Source: Lumbricus rubellus (Eukaryota > Annelida > Clitellata > Crassiclitellata > Lumbricidae). From it: DNA of 64,000 bases. The stretch lies in contig OX243828.1 of NCBI GenBank assembly GCA_945859605.1, forward strand, positions 21,672,935-21,736,934. Reading direction: 5' to 3'. The notes beneath the pieces are model-generated. The model was not told where the DNA came from, made no database searches, and saw only the letters and a program-made list of their open reading frames with translations. Shown here in pieces: positions 1 through 11,879 of the stretch. How positions within the stretch are numbered: position 1 is the stretch's first letter; the number at the start of each line of letters is the position of its first letter. The position numbers and the translations under genes were made by a program.

Positions 1-219
1 ATTGTTATTAATAATAATAATATTCGTTCATTTTCAAACTGATACAACACATTGTGATTACAATTTGTAGTATGAATGAATGATCACAAGTTATTACATC
101 CATGGACCATGGTCGACTTTACCTGTAGGCAGCCATGCAAGGTATCCATAATGTCCTGAAATCAATTTGCCAATGTCATCTGCCGAATGGAAGGATGAGC
201 GGACCAAGCAGCAGTTTCC

Positions 220-1346
220 TCACTTCTGTGATGAGGTGCTGGTGAGCTTGGCCAGTTTGCGTTTTTTGGCCGACGAATGGCCAGATTGACCCGACAGTTC
301 ATTTGCTTTGTTCGTGAACTCTTTGGCTAAGTTCTTAGCCACGCAGTTAAAAAACCGCCGGGCAATCAAAGGCAGCAAATCGTGGCCACCAGTACACACG
401 TCCACGCCTTGAAACTGATCTACGAAGTTGCCGGTGTAAGAGGCGCGATCCATCATTTTGCAGAACAGTGATCTTTGAGAGGAACTGGAGAGGAATAGTT
501 GCATCATTTCTGGTGTTGACCTCACTTCTTCCCAGACTCTCCAGCAGAGAACGGCCACCATGAACGCGAAATCAGTTGGCTTTGAGAGACCACCACGATT
601 AATGCTATCCAGGAATATCGTGGAGGTTCACGATTTGTGACAGCTTTGTGAGTGAGCCACTGACCAGGTCTTTGAACTGTGTCATATTGACCAATTTCTC
701 CTCAATACTGACAGCTACAGACAGATTGGCCTTAACAGTAACTGATGCCTTAATCTTAGGCACATCATCTGTCACTTCAAGAATGTAGATGAAGAGGCTC
801 TGATCGATGTGGGTCATTGTGAAGCCCTGAGGAAGAGTAGTTTCCTTCTGCAAGCGGTCGGCGATTTCAGCTGTTGTTAATTGTGAAAGATCATCCGCAG
901 CTAGGAAAGACTCTTCCATTTGCTCGAGGACACTCGCTTCATGCTCCAGTCTGCTGCTCGTTGTGGCTCTCACAGTTGTCCTTGGTGCCACACCTGTGTT
1001 TGTCAAGTACCGAGGAGCATTTGGAAGGATCGAAGGGACAGCGCCATCCTTCAGATATCGCCGGAAAAGTTGTTTGTCGTCTCCTTTTCTCCGTTGCTTG
1101 TTGGTGTCCCTACTTGCCTCAACGAAATCGACTTCTCGGAAATGTAGCGAACAGAGCTTTGAATGTTTGGTCGGCACAAAGTCTTCTCGCCGTATCGCAC
1201 GAACCCATCTGTCGCATAAGTCCTTGTCCTGAATGGGAAAGGCATGGTACGACAGCTTTGAATCTCCTCTTGTGCCAGTATCATCAAGTGTGGATTTTTT
1301 GGGATTTATACCCACTCCGACAACCATACGCTGCACAGTTCACCAT
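220..1346 (-). pseudogene. THAP-domain protein gene, frame broken twice
   Basis: THAP domains are C2CH zinc fingers that bind DNA and occur in P-element-type transposases and host proteins derived from them. The start at 1346 encodes a typical N-terminus with Cys-x4-Cys (MVNCAAYGC), but this frame stops at 1284. The rest of the finger is in another frame (605 to about 1290): the YHAFP and DRWVRAIRR segments, then CSLHF supplying Cys-x2-His, then AVPSI like the usual AVPxxF. A third frame (220 to about 620) carries a C-terminal segment with RGGLSKP and GGHDLLPLIARRFFN, which resembles the end of P-element/THAP proteins. Each join needs one base skipped. The first break lies next to a six-T run at 1295-1300. 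No plausible introns explain the breaks. It is either a pseudogene or an intact gene with sequencing indels. The family call is firm; the C-terminal relationship is inferred. Confidence 0.72.
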
Positions 1347-2590
1347 GCTTACATGAAATGTATTCTACAGACAAATTGAACACAACACAAGAACCATGCT
1401 GATTGATCTAAATACAATATCGAAATTACTGTTGTGAAGGCGAAGCTTTTCGTGTCTGCTGTCTCCATTATATTTGTCATAATAATTATGAAAGCAAACT
1501 AGTCTAATGCACACAACATAAAATAACAGAGTACTATATCTATAAGCCCCAGTCTCTTCAATATCCAGAAGGTAAATCAACTGGAGGAGATAGGCTGCCT
1601 ATAATTATTATACTGCACATAAGCCAACTGAAAGAGAACAGAATGAAAGCACAGACAAAGTCAAACAGAAACATGGATTAAGACTAATTCAAATGTAGGA
1701 CAAGCAGCCAAGGAAGTTAGTTCAACAAGAACACTTCTAGTTAAAACTAGTGATGAACTTATAGAATGCTGACAAGTTTGGGGAAATGAATACTGGTTTA
1801 AAGTACTGTATATATACATGTACACTCTGATATTTGACATTCAACAGCCCTAATAGACAAGCAGCAGATTTTCAGCTCATCCACACTATTACCAAAAACT
1901 GGGTCACCCATTCCAATGGTTGGATGATAACAGTACAGTTAAGCAAATATGGTTAGAAATACCCTGCAGATCAGAAGTTTATAAACACCATTGGCAGCTG
2001 TAACAATATGAATGCTGATTAAAATATTAGTCTCAGCATGTCATCATATTTTTAATTACTTACCAAACTAAAGAGTTTATGTGTCTAACAAAAGTTAATT
2101 CTTAAGAAACTGACAATATTACTACATGTACATCCAACGTACTACTGCCGGCTGCATTAAACTTTGAACTTAATCTGTGTACAGCCTCCACTGCCTGCCT
2201 GCATGCACCCAAGTAGATCAACTGTTGTATGTGACTCACATCTACAGAGCCTCTGGTAAACGTCCACGCGCTACGCGCTTATACCGGGGTCCTCGGTCTA
2301 GGGGTCGGTATTACTGATATCGGCCATAGGGTAGGGTTCCCGGGTTCGGCCGGCACAGATAATTAAGAACAAAGGACCACTAATCTCCTCCGTGGACTCG
2401 GGAATTAATGGCTGCGTTATCCCTACCAGACGGTCGTCGCATGATTCACGGGCAGACGCCGCGTGGTAGCTCATTATAATTAAGCGACATCAACCGACGT
2501 ACAAGGAGACAAACAAGTGACTTGTTGTACTGCCATCTTGGACGTCCAGATTCGTTCTGCTGCTTGATCGACTAAGGTACGCTGCAGTAG
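1347..2590. other. No gene seen
   Basis: AT-rich sequence without a convincing open frame, exon or repeat array. From about 2230 to 2520 the base composition becomes GC-richer and looks like an old dispersed element, but I found no second copy in the window. Confidence 0.4.
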
Positions 2591-2591
2591 C

Positions 2592-2758
2592 TTATTCATT
2601 CATTCATTCATTCATTCATTCATTCATTCATTCATTCATTCATCCATCCATTAATTCATTCATCCATCCATCCATCCATTCATTCATCCATCCATTCATC
2701 CATCCATCCATTAATTCATTCATCCATCCATCCATTCACCCATTCATTCATTCATTTA
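2592..2758. repeat. (ATTC)n/(ATCC)n microsatellite
   Basis: Tetranucleotide array of ATTC interrupted by ATCC blocks. It is followed at about 2760-2960 by a fragment whose 'tatagcgcc ... ctcagagg' wording matches the 3' part of the dispersed repeats found elsewhere in the window. Confidence 0.9.
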
Positions 2759-3511
2759 ATGAACTTGTATAGCGCCTGTTAAAAAGACTGCTCAGAGGAG
2801 TCCCCAACCTCAGTGCGGCCAAATAAAACGGTCTTCAGATGATAGATGAGGGAAAAGCCTGACAAGGACGTTTAGACAAGGAGTGGAGTGTCAAAATGAG
2901 GGTGAGGATTCCAGGTTGAGGATCCTACCACGGAAAAGCACGGTTATAATTATTCCTAATATTCTGAAAAAGTTAGACTGGGTCTCTCGTACTGGGAGCA
3001 CGCGGCTCTCATTGGCCTTATTAATCTACAGTTGCAAAACAATACAATAAATTTGCTTTCAGTTTGAAGAATAGATGTTTTGATTCAGTCTTGTTGACAA
3101 AGTTTGGGAATGAGATGAAGCTCATGAAAGCATACATGTAATTTTTAGGGTAAAGCAGTGATTGTTGAAGACTTATTGATTCTGAACGCACAATCTCAAT
3201 TTTAAATCAATACATGCATGCTTTAACCGTAAGCCAGTGATGATCTTTTCAAACAGGTTAAAATAGGTTAAGTTTAATGTGGATTCTGCAAATTTTAGCC
3301 CACTTGGTATGAAAGTCAACCACAGAAATGTATAAGAACAGCCGTCGTAACCAGACATCTGATGAGCAAGGTATACTCCAAAAGAATGCATAGTATGGTG
3401 AGCTCGATCAAGTCCGTCGCAGTGGTGGTCGTCTTGACATATTGGTGACATCTCATTCTCAGGTAAAATATGATATGAATTAATATTTCACTTATCACGT
3501 GCCATTCTCTC

Positions 3512-4222
3512 TTGCTAGTCTGTCTCTGTCTGTCTTACTGTCTCTCTCTCTCTAGTTCTATCTCTCTCTGTCTTGCTCTCTGTCTGTCTGTCTCTCTCTG
3601 TCATTATCTGTTTATCTTTCTGTCTCTCTCTGCCTCGGTCACTGTCTCTCTCCCTGTCTGTCTATCTGTCTCTCTGTTTCCTGTCTCCCTCTGTCTCACT
3701 CTGTTTTCTGTCTCTCTCTATCTCTCTGTTTCTGTCTCTCTGTCTCTAGCTGTCTCTATATATGCCTCTGTCTCGTTCTCTCTCCCTGTCTCTCCCTGTC
3801 TTTCTCTGTCTCTGTCTGTCTCTTTCTCTGTCTGTCTCGCTCTGCCTATCTTTCTCTTTCTGTGTGTATCTCGGTCTGCTGGCTCTCTATGTCTCTTTCT
3901 GTGTGTTTCTGTCTGTCCCTGTCTCTGTCTGTCTCTTTCTCTGTCTGTTTCGCTCTGCCTATCTTTCTCTCTCTGTGTGTATTTCGGTCTGCTGGCTCTC
4001 TATGTCTCTTTCTGTGTGTCTCTGTCTGTTTCTGTCTGTCCCTGTCTCTGTCTGTCTCTTTCTCTGTCTGTCTCGCCCTGTCTATCTTTCTCTGTGTGTG
4101 TGTTTCGGCCCGTCTGGCTCTCTTTTTCTCTGTCTTTCTCTGTGTCTCTCTGTCTGTCTGTCTGTCTGTCTCTGTCTGCCTCTGTTTGTCTCTCTCTGCC
4201 TGTCTCTGTCTCTATCATAACT
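3512..4222. repeat. Pyrimidine-rich TCTG/TCTC minisatellite
   Basis: About 700 bp of imperfect TGTC/TCTC repeats with a longer internal period (blocks containing 'ggtctgctggctctctatgtctc' variants at about 3873, 3988 and 4105). All plus-strand frames stay open through it because the repeat lacks stops, so the Leu/Ser/Val/Cys-rich frames are not evidence of genes. Confidence 0.85.
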
Positions 4223-4379
4223 GTTTTCTATCTTGGCTCAGGTAAAAGACCATTCATTGCCATGATGGTCACAGGAAACATGGATGAATATAAGGAGTTA
4301 GTACTGAAAGTCTGGAGGAGTGCTAGTGATAAAGAAAAATTATGTAGGCTAAACGGGGTCATTTAAATTTTATCCTAAA

Positions 4380-4850
4380 CTACAATAAGCCGACCTATTA
4401 TAAATTTTATTATCGCCTCTTCAAGATCGCTACTCAGAGGCGTTCCCACCCAGGTCTGGTCTAAAAGAAATGCACTGAGAAGATAAAGGAAAGAGCCAAC
4501 AGAGAGAGCGAGCATGCAACAGGGAGGCCATTCCAGACAGAATAAAATGATGGGCCTCATCACTGCGCGTGTTTGGCTCTGCATGGCCGCAGTGAGGCAT
4601 AAAGGAACAAGGAAGTCGCTACGGGTAGGCCTATGTCTGAGCCCGGCAAACGGCGGCCCAAGTAGACCGAAGCCAGAGTAGGCCTAAACAGTTCACATTG
4701 GTAAGATGGAGCTTGAGCTTGGGCGCAACGCCAAGCAATGGATGAAACTCTAAAAGCAATGCGTTGCTGCAGCGGTAGCCAATGGAAGTCGTTCCTCATG
4801 AGGGTATAAGGACATGAGAATATCATGGGATGCCACCAACTAAGCGTGCA
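4380..4850. repeat. Dispersed repeat family F2, copy
   Basis: Begins with a 'tatcgcctcttcaag...ctactcagaggcgttccc' block and continues with 'gaggccattccagacag', wording shared with copies near 51390, 42310, 44200, 28110 and 50520. No coding capacity. Probably a non-autonomous retroposon; the class is uncertain. Confidence 0.5.
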
Positions 4851-5088
4851 TGCTGCGGATTGAATGATCCTATACCAAAGAGATCAGGCGGACCTGTAGA
4901 AGGCCATCAATCCCATCATATAGAGCAGAGCAGTTGTCAAGACTTCTGCAAACAAAAGCACACTCTTAAAACTACTACGTTACCAGGAACGTACTAGGTA
5001 ACGTAGTACTACGTCCTATATGCACTGAGTAAGTATACGTTAGATTAACGTAGTGATTTTCTAACGTATTTCACCTAAGTTAGTTTTT

Positions 5089-5198
5089 AACGTAGCCAGT
5101 ACGCTCCCACTCCTCTATTTAACGTAGTTCAATATGTTAGGATATAACGTAGCCAGTACGCTCCCACCCCTTTATTTAACGCAGTTTAATATGTTAGA
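5089..5198. repeat. 57-bp tandem duplication
   Basis: Two adjacent copies beginning at 5089 and 5146 with 'aacgtagccagtacgctccc' and ending in 'atatgttag'. The region from 4970 is also rich in ACGTA/TACGT words. Confidence 0.75.
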
Positions 5199-5563
5199 AA
5201 TGAAGAAACGGATCTTAGTCACAATGGAAAACCTAGCCCCGGATTTTGCACCAAAAAGACCAGCAATGAAATCTGCAGCATTTTTAGTACTAGGAGCCTG
5301 GAACAGTGCTGGATAAGAAAACGACTATTTAAATACTTGGTTCTTCTTCAGATTTCCTTTGACATGAACCCTTCTGAACGGGTTGGCAGACATCGAAGAC
5401 AGGGCTGAAATAGGTGTTTCATTCATGAATTCCATAAAAAAAGTTGACTGCCGGGAAGAGCAAAATATTCCACGATCAAGTTGTCTCTGGCAATTGATCC
5501 TACCTGTAGTAGTGTACTACAACTCTTTAATTTTAACAGAAAAATCAGATGGAAAGTAGACAT

Positions 5564-5772
5564 GTGGGGTGCAGTGTAATGGTGGTTTGTTGCCTTGCAG
5601 CCGGGGGGTTGCAGATTCGATACCACCTCAGACCGCCTTGTAATATGGACCTTGAGCAAGTCCCCAATTGCTCATGCGTTTCGGCGTGAATATCAGGTTC
5701 GGTGTCCATGCTGTAGTCGGGAGCGCTTCTGAGTAGTATTCTTGAAGATGCCCTATATCAAGTGTACATATA
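5564..5772 (+). mobile_element. tRNA-derived SINE (family S), copy 1
   Basis: Family S has a degenerate pol III A box (TGGTGTAGTGG in better copies) and B box (GGTTCGAATCC), a body with 'ccttgagcaagtcc' and 'cagcgcttcggcgtgaa', and a tail 'gagcgcctctgagtag...gcgctata'. This copy has a diverged B box ('agattcgataccacc') and ends right at the target TA of the next element. Confidence 0.75.
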
Positions 5773-5774
5773 TA

Positions 5775-6917
5775 CAGGGTGCGCCAAAAAAGTAATCTCC
5801 TACGGTGTTTACCCCATATCCTGGCCAAACATATGAATTTTTAAATGAAACTTCACAGTCTTAAAGGCAATTCATATTTACGTACAATGGTCAAATTACA
5901 TAAAAATTCTTCAAACAGAACAAAGGTTATATCACTTTTATTGAGGTTACACACCGTTTTTTCACGATTCAAAAACGCGACGCAACAAAAAGTAACAAAA
6001 AACCAATTTAATTATTCTGGCCAATATCTTGGCCGGAAGTAAGAATTTCGAAATGTAATTGTACAGTCTTAAAGACAATTCATCTCTACACATGATGGCC
6101 TGATTTCATCAAAATATTTCAAACAGAATAAAAGTTATGGCACTTTCAAGGAGGCCACCCACCGTTTTTTGACGTTTCAAAGACGTAACGCAGCAAAAAG
6201 TATCAAAAACACGATTTTATTAAGTTTCATCTCAAATAATTGTTATCAGATAGCCTTGATATTGTCAAATGATCATTATTATTACTATTTAAAAACGAAA
6301 CAGGGTACCAGCGTGGCTGCACATCCCTGAGAAGTCACTTACCAAGACGACAATCAAATTGGTAAATAAGGAATCTGTCAGATTAATCAACAGGTTTATC
6401 AAGAACTTTGCAAAGAGACTCAAAAGAAATTTTGGCACTGGTGATGGGCACATTGAACACAAGTTGTGAAGCACTACGAAGTTCATATGACAACAGTTAT
6501 TTGAGATGAGACTTAATAAAATCGTGTTTTTGTTACTTTCTGTTGCGTTTCGTTTTTGAATCGTCAATAACGGTGGGTGACCTCACTAAAAGTGGTATAA
6601 CCTTTGTTGTGTTTGAAATATTTTTATGAAATCTGGCCATCATGTGTACATATGAAGTGTCTTTAAACCTGTAAAATTTCATTTCAAAATTCTTACTTCT
6701 GGCCATAATATTAGCAAAAAACCTAACTTTTTGGCGTTTCGTTTTTGAATCGTCAAAAATCGGTGGGTGTCCTCACTAAAAGTTACATAACGTTTGTTCT
6801 GTTTGAAATAGTTTGTTGAAATGTGAACCATTGTACGTAAATATGAATTGCCTTTAAGACTGTAAAGTTTCATTTAAAAATTCGTATGTAGGGGATTACT
6901 TTTTTTGGCGCACCCTG
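5775..6917. mobile_element. Fold-back mariner/Tc1-like element
   Basis: The outer ends are inverted copies of 'cagggtgcgccaaaaaa', the type of terminal repeat seen in mariner elements, with TA on the left flank (TC on the right). The arms stay inverted far inward: 'cagtcttaaaggcaattc' near 5858 is answered by its reverse complement near 6850. Each arm carries two head-to-tail related segments of about 200 bp, around 5833-6230 on the left and 6480-6890 on the right. No transposase frame is present, so it is non-autonomous. Confidence 0.8.
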
Positions 6918-7393
6918 TCCATGTCTGTTATATAAACAAGCCAAATTGATTACCACTAGAAATGTGGTTGAACTGTGCATGTATATTTTAATCTATCACT
7001 TTTGTATATGGTATAACTCTTGAACTTGTCTGTAGTGCTGTAATGCTTCGACCTACTTGTCTTATCTCTATCATCTCATCTTCGACTTAGCCTCCCGTCG
7101 AGCCTTACGCTCTTCGGCCAATGGGAAGCTGGTCCATCTAACCTGTTTTTCTGCCAGACAGCGTCGAGCTATCTTGGTTATTAGCCCATCTAGGTGGAAT
7201 TGGCCCCCTCTTGCACTGCACTTACTACATCAGAAAACAAATTATTTTCCTACTTTCTTCCATTTTCTCAAGACCTTTTTCTTTCAGCCATGGCTGGGAT
7301 ATTAGCGCCTCTGAGTTGACTTCCTGAAAATGCGCTATATAGGTTTTTAAAATGAATGAATAACTGAATATAAATGTTCTAGTCACTCTAGAG

Positions 7394-7761
7394 CAGGGGT
7401 TTCAAACCTTTTTGAGTGGCGGGCCAGAATGAACATCTTCCAACAATTGGCGGGCCAGGGTGTCGAAGCTCCTAAGCAAAATTGGGTATAGTGATATGAG
7501 AGGGAGCTCCATGCTTGGTCAGCCAATTCCCATAAATTTTTTGTATAAGTTAATCTCAAGTGGTGCATTTTCCGCATACAAAACAGCCAAATAGTGACGT
7601 CAGTAAGAAAACAAACTTCCATGTATTTGGCGCTGACTGTAAAATATTAAAATTTGAACTTTTATCCTCCAATTTTGTAAACTTTAGGGAAGGCTCCGCG
7701 GGCCAAAAAAAATGGTCGGCGGGCTAGAAATGGCCCGCAGGCCAGCTCTTTGACACCCCTG
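7394..7761. mobile_element. hAT-type MITE
   Basis: A 368-bp element starting CAGGGGTTTCAAA and ending TTTGACACCCCTG, with hAT-like imperfect terminal inverted repeats. It is flanked by a perfect 8-bp target duplication CTCTAGAG (7386-7393 and 7762-7769), the duplication length made by hAT transposases. The frames inside are not transposase. Confidence 0.88.
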
Positions 7762-7769
7762 CTCTAGAG

Positions 7770-9800
7770 GTACCGGGTATTGAACAACTTGCAATAATTC
7801 ATAAACTTACGCTGTAGATATATACACTATTACACTGTACTATTGCTGCCCAAATTCTCTAAAAGTAAATAATTTTCTTGATTTTTAATACCGATTGAAG
7901 AACACTACTAAACATCATGCTAGTCACACAATGGCATGTTTTAGGCCCCCTACAGAAGGTGGTGGATAATGATAACTTTATAAAGATTAGAGTAAACATT
8001 AATGCATAAAATTCGTTGTTTCAAAAAGGCATTGATTTGAAATTGGCATTGAAATGCTCTGGTTGTTAATTTTCATTTGTTGTGTGAGTGTTGGAAAACT
8101 ATATTCATGATAGTCTTTTGTTAATTTGGTTAATTTTGACGTTGTGTGTTTCTATTACAGTTTACTCCCATATCCTGGAACCAGCATGAATACCTTAGAA
8201 TTTGTTTAATGGTAAATAGAATTTCTATTTCTATCACTATCTTAACCTTGACATATATTTATTGACAATTAAAATTAAGTTTCTTCTTATGCGCAGGCTT
8301 TATTTGGCAACGGTGCAATAATTTTATTATAAACTGCTTCTGTTGTTTCCACAGAAAGATCTCATGTTGCTATTAACCTTCGATGATTGTGTTACAGAAT
8401 ATTGTGAATAATTATACAATTATACATCACAAGAGCTTCTCAATAGGCAGGGTTTCAGAGGCCCGTATAGCAGGGCATGTATTTTGACTGAAGAACATTT
8501 TGTATTATTGCCAGGATTACCATTACTCTAATGAGTCTAATCCAGACAGCACCACTGTCCATATTAGTGGTTTTCATCTTTGTCTTTAGATTCTTATTTG
8601 TTTTTGCAATCGGTAATTCTCTCTACTCTGACAATGCTTTTTGACAAAATGCTAGCCTCCTTAAATTGATTTCATTATGGCATTCGGCATGTGAAGTAAT
8701 CACACTCAGTTGTTAGCATTATTCTCCAACCTTTTATATTTATTTTTCTCCTAAAAAAATTATGTATCCTGAATATACTTTGCTTTCGTTTACTTATCTT
8801 GAATACCTTTGTCTTTTTAAGGTTCATATTCTATTCACATTCAGATGGTTCCCATATTCAGTTTGTGTTGCATTCAGCTTATCCATTATAAGCTTCAGAC
8901 CTCTCTGGGGTATTGTCGCCGTTGCTTAGTCGTCGGCAAAAACAAAATTTTTTGATTATTCTCCCACCAACCTCTCATACATGGTGGTCCAATAATTAAT
9001 GTCCCACCGGCAGAAATGCAATTTCACAGCAATCAATTGAGATTTTACTCTGAAGCTCAGGTTTCGCTTCTTCCACTCTGTGATATCTCAACAGCTGTCG
9101 ACATGGATGACCACATAAATTGTTCCAACGACTTGAATCCTCCTGTAGTATAAAGGGCGACCCTCTCCTCGGTTTAAATCTTACGTGTCTGGTCACACCA
9201 AAATGATTATAGCTGGTGATTTTGTATCTAACTAGCTGCGGTCTATATAGGTGTTCCATATATGAGTCCTTGGAACTTGGACCCATATTTTTATTTAGTC
9301 CATGGCTGGGGTTACGACTCTGTTTCCATGTCACTCTGCTAATGGTCACCTCTTTGCGGATGGCCTTCAGAATATGTTCATGGTCCTCCGTCTATTCAAC
9401 TCACATTAGTTGGCCTGTCTGAAACCCTTTTTCATGATTTACAAACTCATCTGGCTTGTCAAAAAACGTACGGCTGTAGAACGGCGATAATATAACGGCG
9501 TATTAGATGACAGCCGAGACCATAAAACTGGTAAACGGGGACAGATGGACCGTGAACAATAATAAAGTTGATTGGTGACGCTTGTAAAATTAAAAGCAAT
9601 CGTAAAATATTTCACTGTCTTGGACAATGGACATGTATGCCTGCAAAGTTCTAACTTCTATGTCTAGTTGATGGACAAAACGCACCCAAGATGGTGGTCG
9701 GTTAGATTTTTGTTTATGACAAAACGGCGTTAAAATTGCAAAAAACGGCTTTAAATTCTGTGAATAACAGTGAACTAATTTCATATCGAGTCGATAAGTG
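7770..9800. other. No gene seen
   Basis: AT-rich, without splice-bounded exons. A 117-codon minus-strand frame at 8996-9349 is the longest but shows no recognisable motif, and a plus frame overlaps its end. It may be a relic of a transposon. Confidence 0.35.
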
Positions 9801-9811
9801 TTCTACCAACC

Positions 9812-10214
9812 ATGTCGAAAAAACAAGATAAAACAATGCTTAAGCCGGATGACTTAATCGACCTGCTAATGGACGATAACGTGATAACGTGTTGACGGAC
9901 AGAATAGCCGCCACAATAAGACCAACTCTCTCCGAAATGCTCAAATCGGAATTCGACTCATTCAAACACGAAATACACGAATCCTTGAGGAAATCTACTT
10001 CGGAAATGCTTGAGGAGCGTTACGAGGGTTTGGAAAACCGGTCATCTCAACTTGATTCGGAGAACAAAACTCTGAGAACCCAGGTGAACTCCATTGAAAA
10101 TACGACCTTCAAGTCTACAATCATAATCCAGGGTCTGGAGCCAACCGAACAGGAACTGTTACCTCGTGGCGAATCTCAATATAAAGATCCAGTGAACACC
10201 TTCTTGTCCTGGGC
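9812..10214 (+). pseudogene. LINE ORF1 fragment
   Basis: The ATG at 9812 opens a frame (MSKKQDKTMLKPDD) that stops after 27 codons. The continuing frame from 9889 is a coiled coil (LENRSSQLDSENKTLR) followed by TIIIQGLEPTE, the arrangement of non-LTR retrotransposon ORF1 RNA-binding proteins (coiled coil then RRM-like start). The frame shift is explained by an 8-bp tandem duplication, 'gataacgt' twice near 9878-9893. The frame is cut at 10214 by a dispersed repeat. Confidence 0.65.
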
Positions 10215-10690
10215 ACGACGTTAAACTGCATCCATCCTCCGCCACAGGGAACCAACAACGTCCCTGTGCCGGTCCTAAGCCCGGACAAAGGAGGAAGGTT
10301 TGCCAGATGGGTGGCGATACGCTGGCAGTGAAAAACCAAGACGATTGTAATCCGCCAAAACCGCAACACAAGTGACATAGCGACCCAGATGCTTCAAGGT
10401 GTCATGAAGTGGAGCAGACATGCACAGGCCGGTCAGGACAGACCAGTGGAGAGAGTTGGGGTGAGAGCATGGGACACATACGGGCATTGACCCAAGTTGT
10501 CCTTCATGCCTCTTTCCCACGATTCTCTTCAATCAGACAAGGTGGTCTAGCTGCTCCAAGATGTTTATGGTATGGAGCAGACCTGCTGATCGGACCGGTT
10601 GAGGCTGGGCAGCATGACGCGAGACAGACTCAGACAGAGAGTGGCGTCGGACTCTTACGGGCATTGAGCCCAAGGTTATTAATGATGATG
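10215..10690 (+). mobile_element. Dispersed repeat family F3, plus copy
   Basis: Begins 'gttaaactgcatccatcc' and ends in a short ATG trinucleotide run. A diverged copy lies in the opposite orientation at 35821-36300, also next to a trinucleotide (CAT) run. It appears to sit inside the LINE remnant, between ORF1-like and RT-like sequence. No coding capacity. Confidence 0.65.
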
Positions 10691-10703
10691 ATGAACACCT
10701 TCA

Positions 10704-11863
10704 TGAACTTTGCACATCAAAAGATGAACCTGCAACTACAACCTCAGGACGTCTATTCTTATTGGGCAGAAAAGTGAGACAAGGTCGCCCATTGTCACCC
10801 CTATTATTCAACATCTACACCGTGAGGCATAAAAAACCAAGCCCCGAGAAAAATCGTTATAATTTTAACAATATTCAAACAATGTCAATGAAATTCAGGA
10901 AATTTATAGCTAAATAGCAGACAATGTAAAAAGATTTTCAGTTTGTACTCCAACTGTCCGCCTTTAGCTTTTACGCATGCGCGAAGTCGCTTGCGCCATT
11001 CACGCACCGCCGGGTCAATATAATTCCCTGGTCAAGATCGTTCCAAGCTTGCAAGATTCGCTTACGAAGATCTTCAACATCACGAACCTTTGTTTTGTAC
11101 ATCATTTCCAGCATGCATTCCCATATTTTAAAATCGAAGGGATTCAGATCTGGGCTGTAAGGGGCCATAGTGTAGGAATTATGAAGTCAGAAATTTCATT
11201 CTTCAGAAGCACAACGTTTCTCGAGCTCTGTGCGATAGAGCACCACCTTGCTGAAAAATGTAAAATTCATAGTTCTAGAATTTCAGGTAGAAGGCCTTCT
11301 CTGTAGTAATAGGTCCTAGTCGTTGATTTTGACCCCCCCCGGTTCAACAAAGTGAATTGACGTGCGCCCCAGAGAAGAAAAAATCGACTGGCTCCATCAG
11401 AGATTGGGTAAACGTCGGACGTGTGCGTAAAAGGTGGTCGGCTGCATTATCTCTCTTTCCAGCAACATGGCCACTAACAGCCCAGATCTGAATCACGTTG
11501 ATTATAAAATATGGGGATGCATGCTTGAAATGGTGTACAAAACAAAGGTCCGTGATGTTGAAGATCTTTGTAAGCGAATCGTGCAAGCTTGGAACGATCT
11601 TGACCAGCGAATTATTGACTCGGCGGTGCGTGAATGGCGCAAGCGACTTCGCGCATGCGTAGAAGCTAAAGGCGGACAGTTGGAGTACAAACTGAAAATC
11701 TTTTTACATTGCCTGCTATTCAGCTATAAATTTCCTGAATTTCATTGACATTGTTTGAATATTGTTGAAATCATAACGATTTTTCCAGGGGCTTGGCTTT
11801 TTATGCCTCACGGTGTACATAGAAGAATTGGTTACAGAGGCAATAGAGCAATAAAGAAGAGGG
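10704..11863 (+). pseudogene. LINE reverse-transcriptase fragment, split by a mariner insertion
   Basis: The left part (to 10817) encodes KVRQGRPLSPLLFNIY, the conserved RT block before the YADD motif in non-LTR retrotransposons. The frame is cut at the TA at 10816-10817 and resumes after the second TA at 11816 with IEELVTEAIEQ, then a stop. Removing the insertion and one TA gives a continuous LFNIYIEELV sequence. Confidence 0.75.
10818..11815. mobile_element. Palindromic mariner-type element
   Basis: A 998-bp element with terminal repeats CACCGTGAGGCATAAAAA / TTTTTATGCCTCACGGTG and TA target duplication. Both arms carry an inverted copy of the same transposase 3' end: minus frame 10971-11168 with SPDLNPFDFKIWECM, and plus frame 11464-11697 with SPDLNHVDYKIWGCM followed by WRKRLRACVEAKGG. 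These match the D-x-D/E catalytic C-terminal region and tail of mariner transposases. The N-terminal half is absent, so the element is a fold-back derivative without a functional transposase. Confidence 0.85.
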
Positions 11864-11879
11864 AATAAATTTTGGGGAA

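Noticed and set aside
3512..4366. 284-codon plus-strand frame, Leu/Ser/Cys-rich, looking like a membrane protein
   Set aside because: Low-complexity TCTG/TCTC repeat; three frames are open at once and the non-repeat end has no recognisable domain.
8996..9349. 117-codon minus-strand frame as a gene
   Set aside because: No recognisable domain, no splice context, and surrounding sequence is repeat-like; kept only as unexplained.
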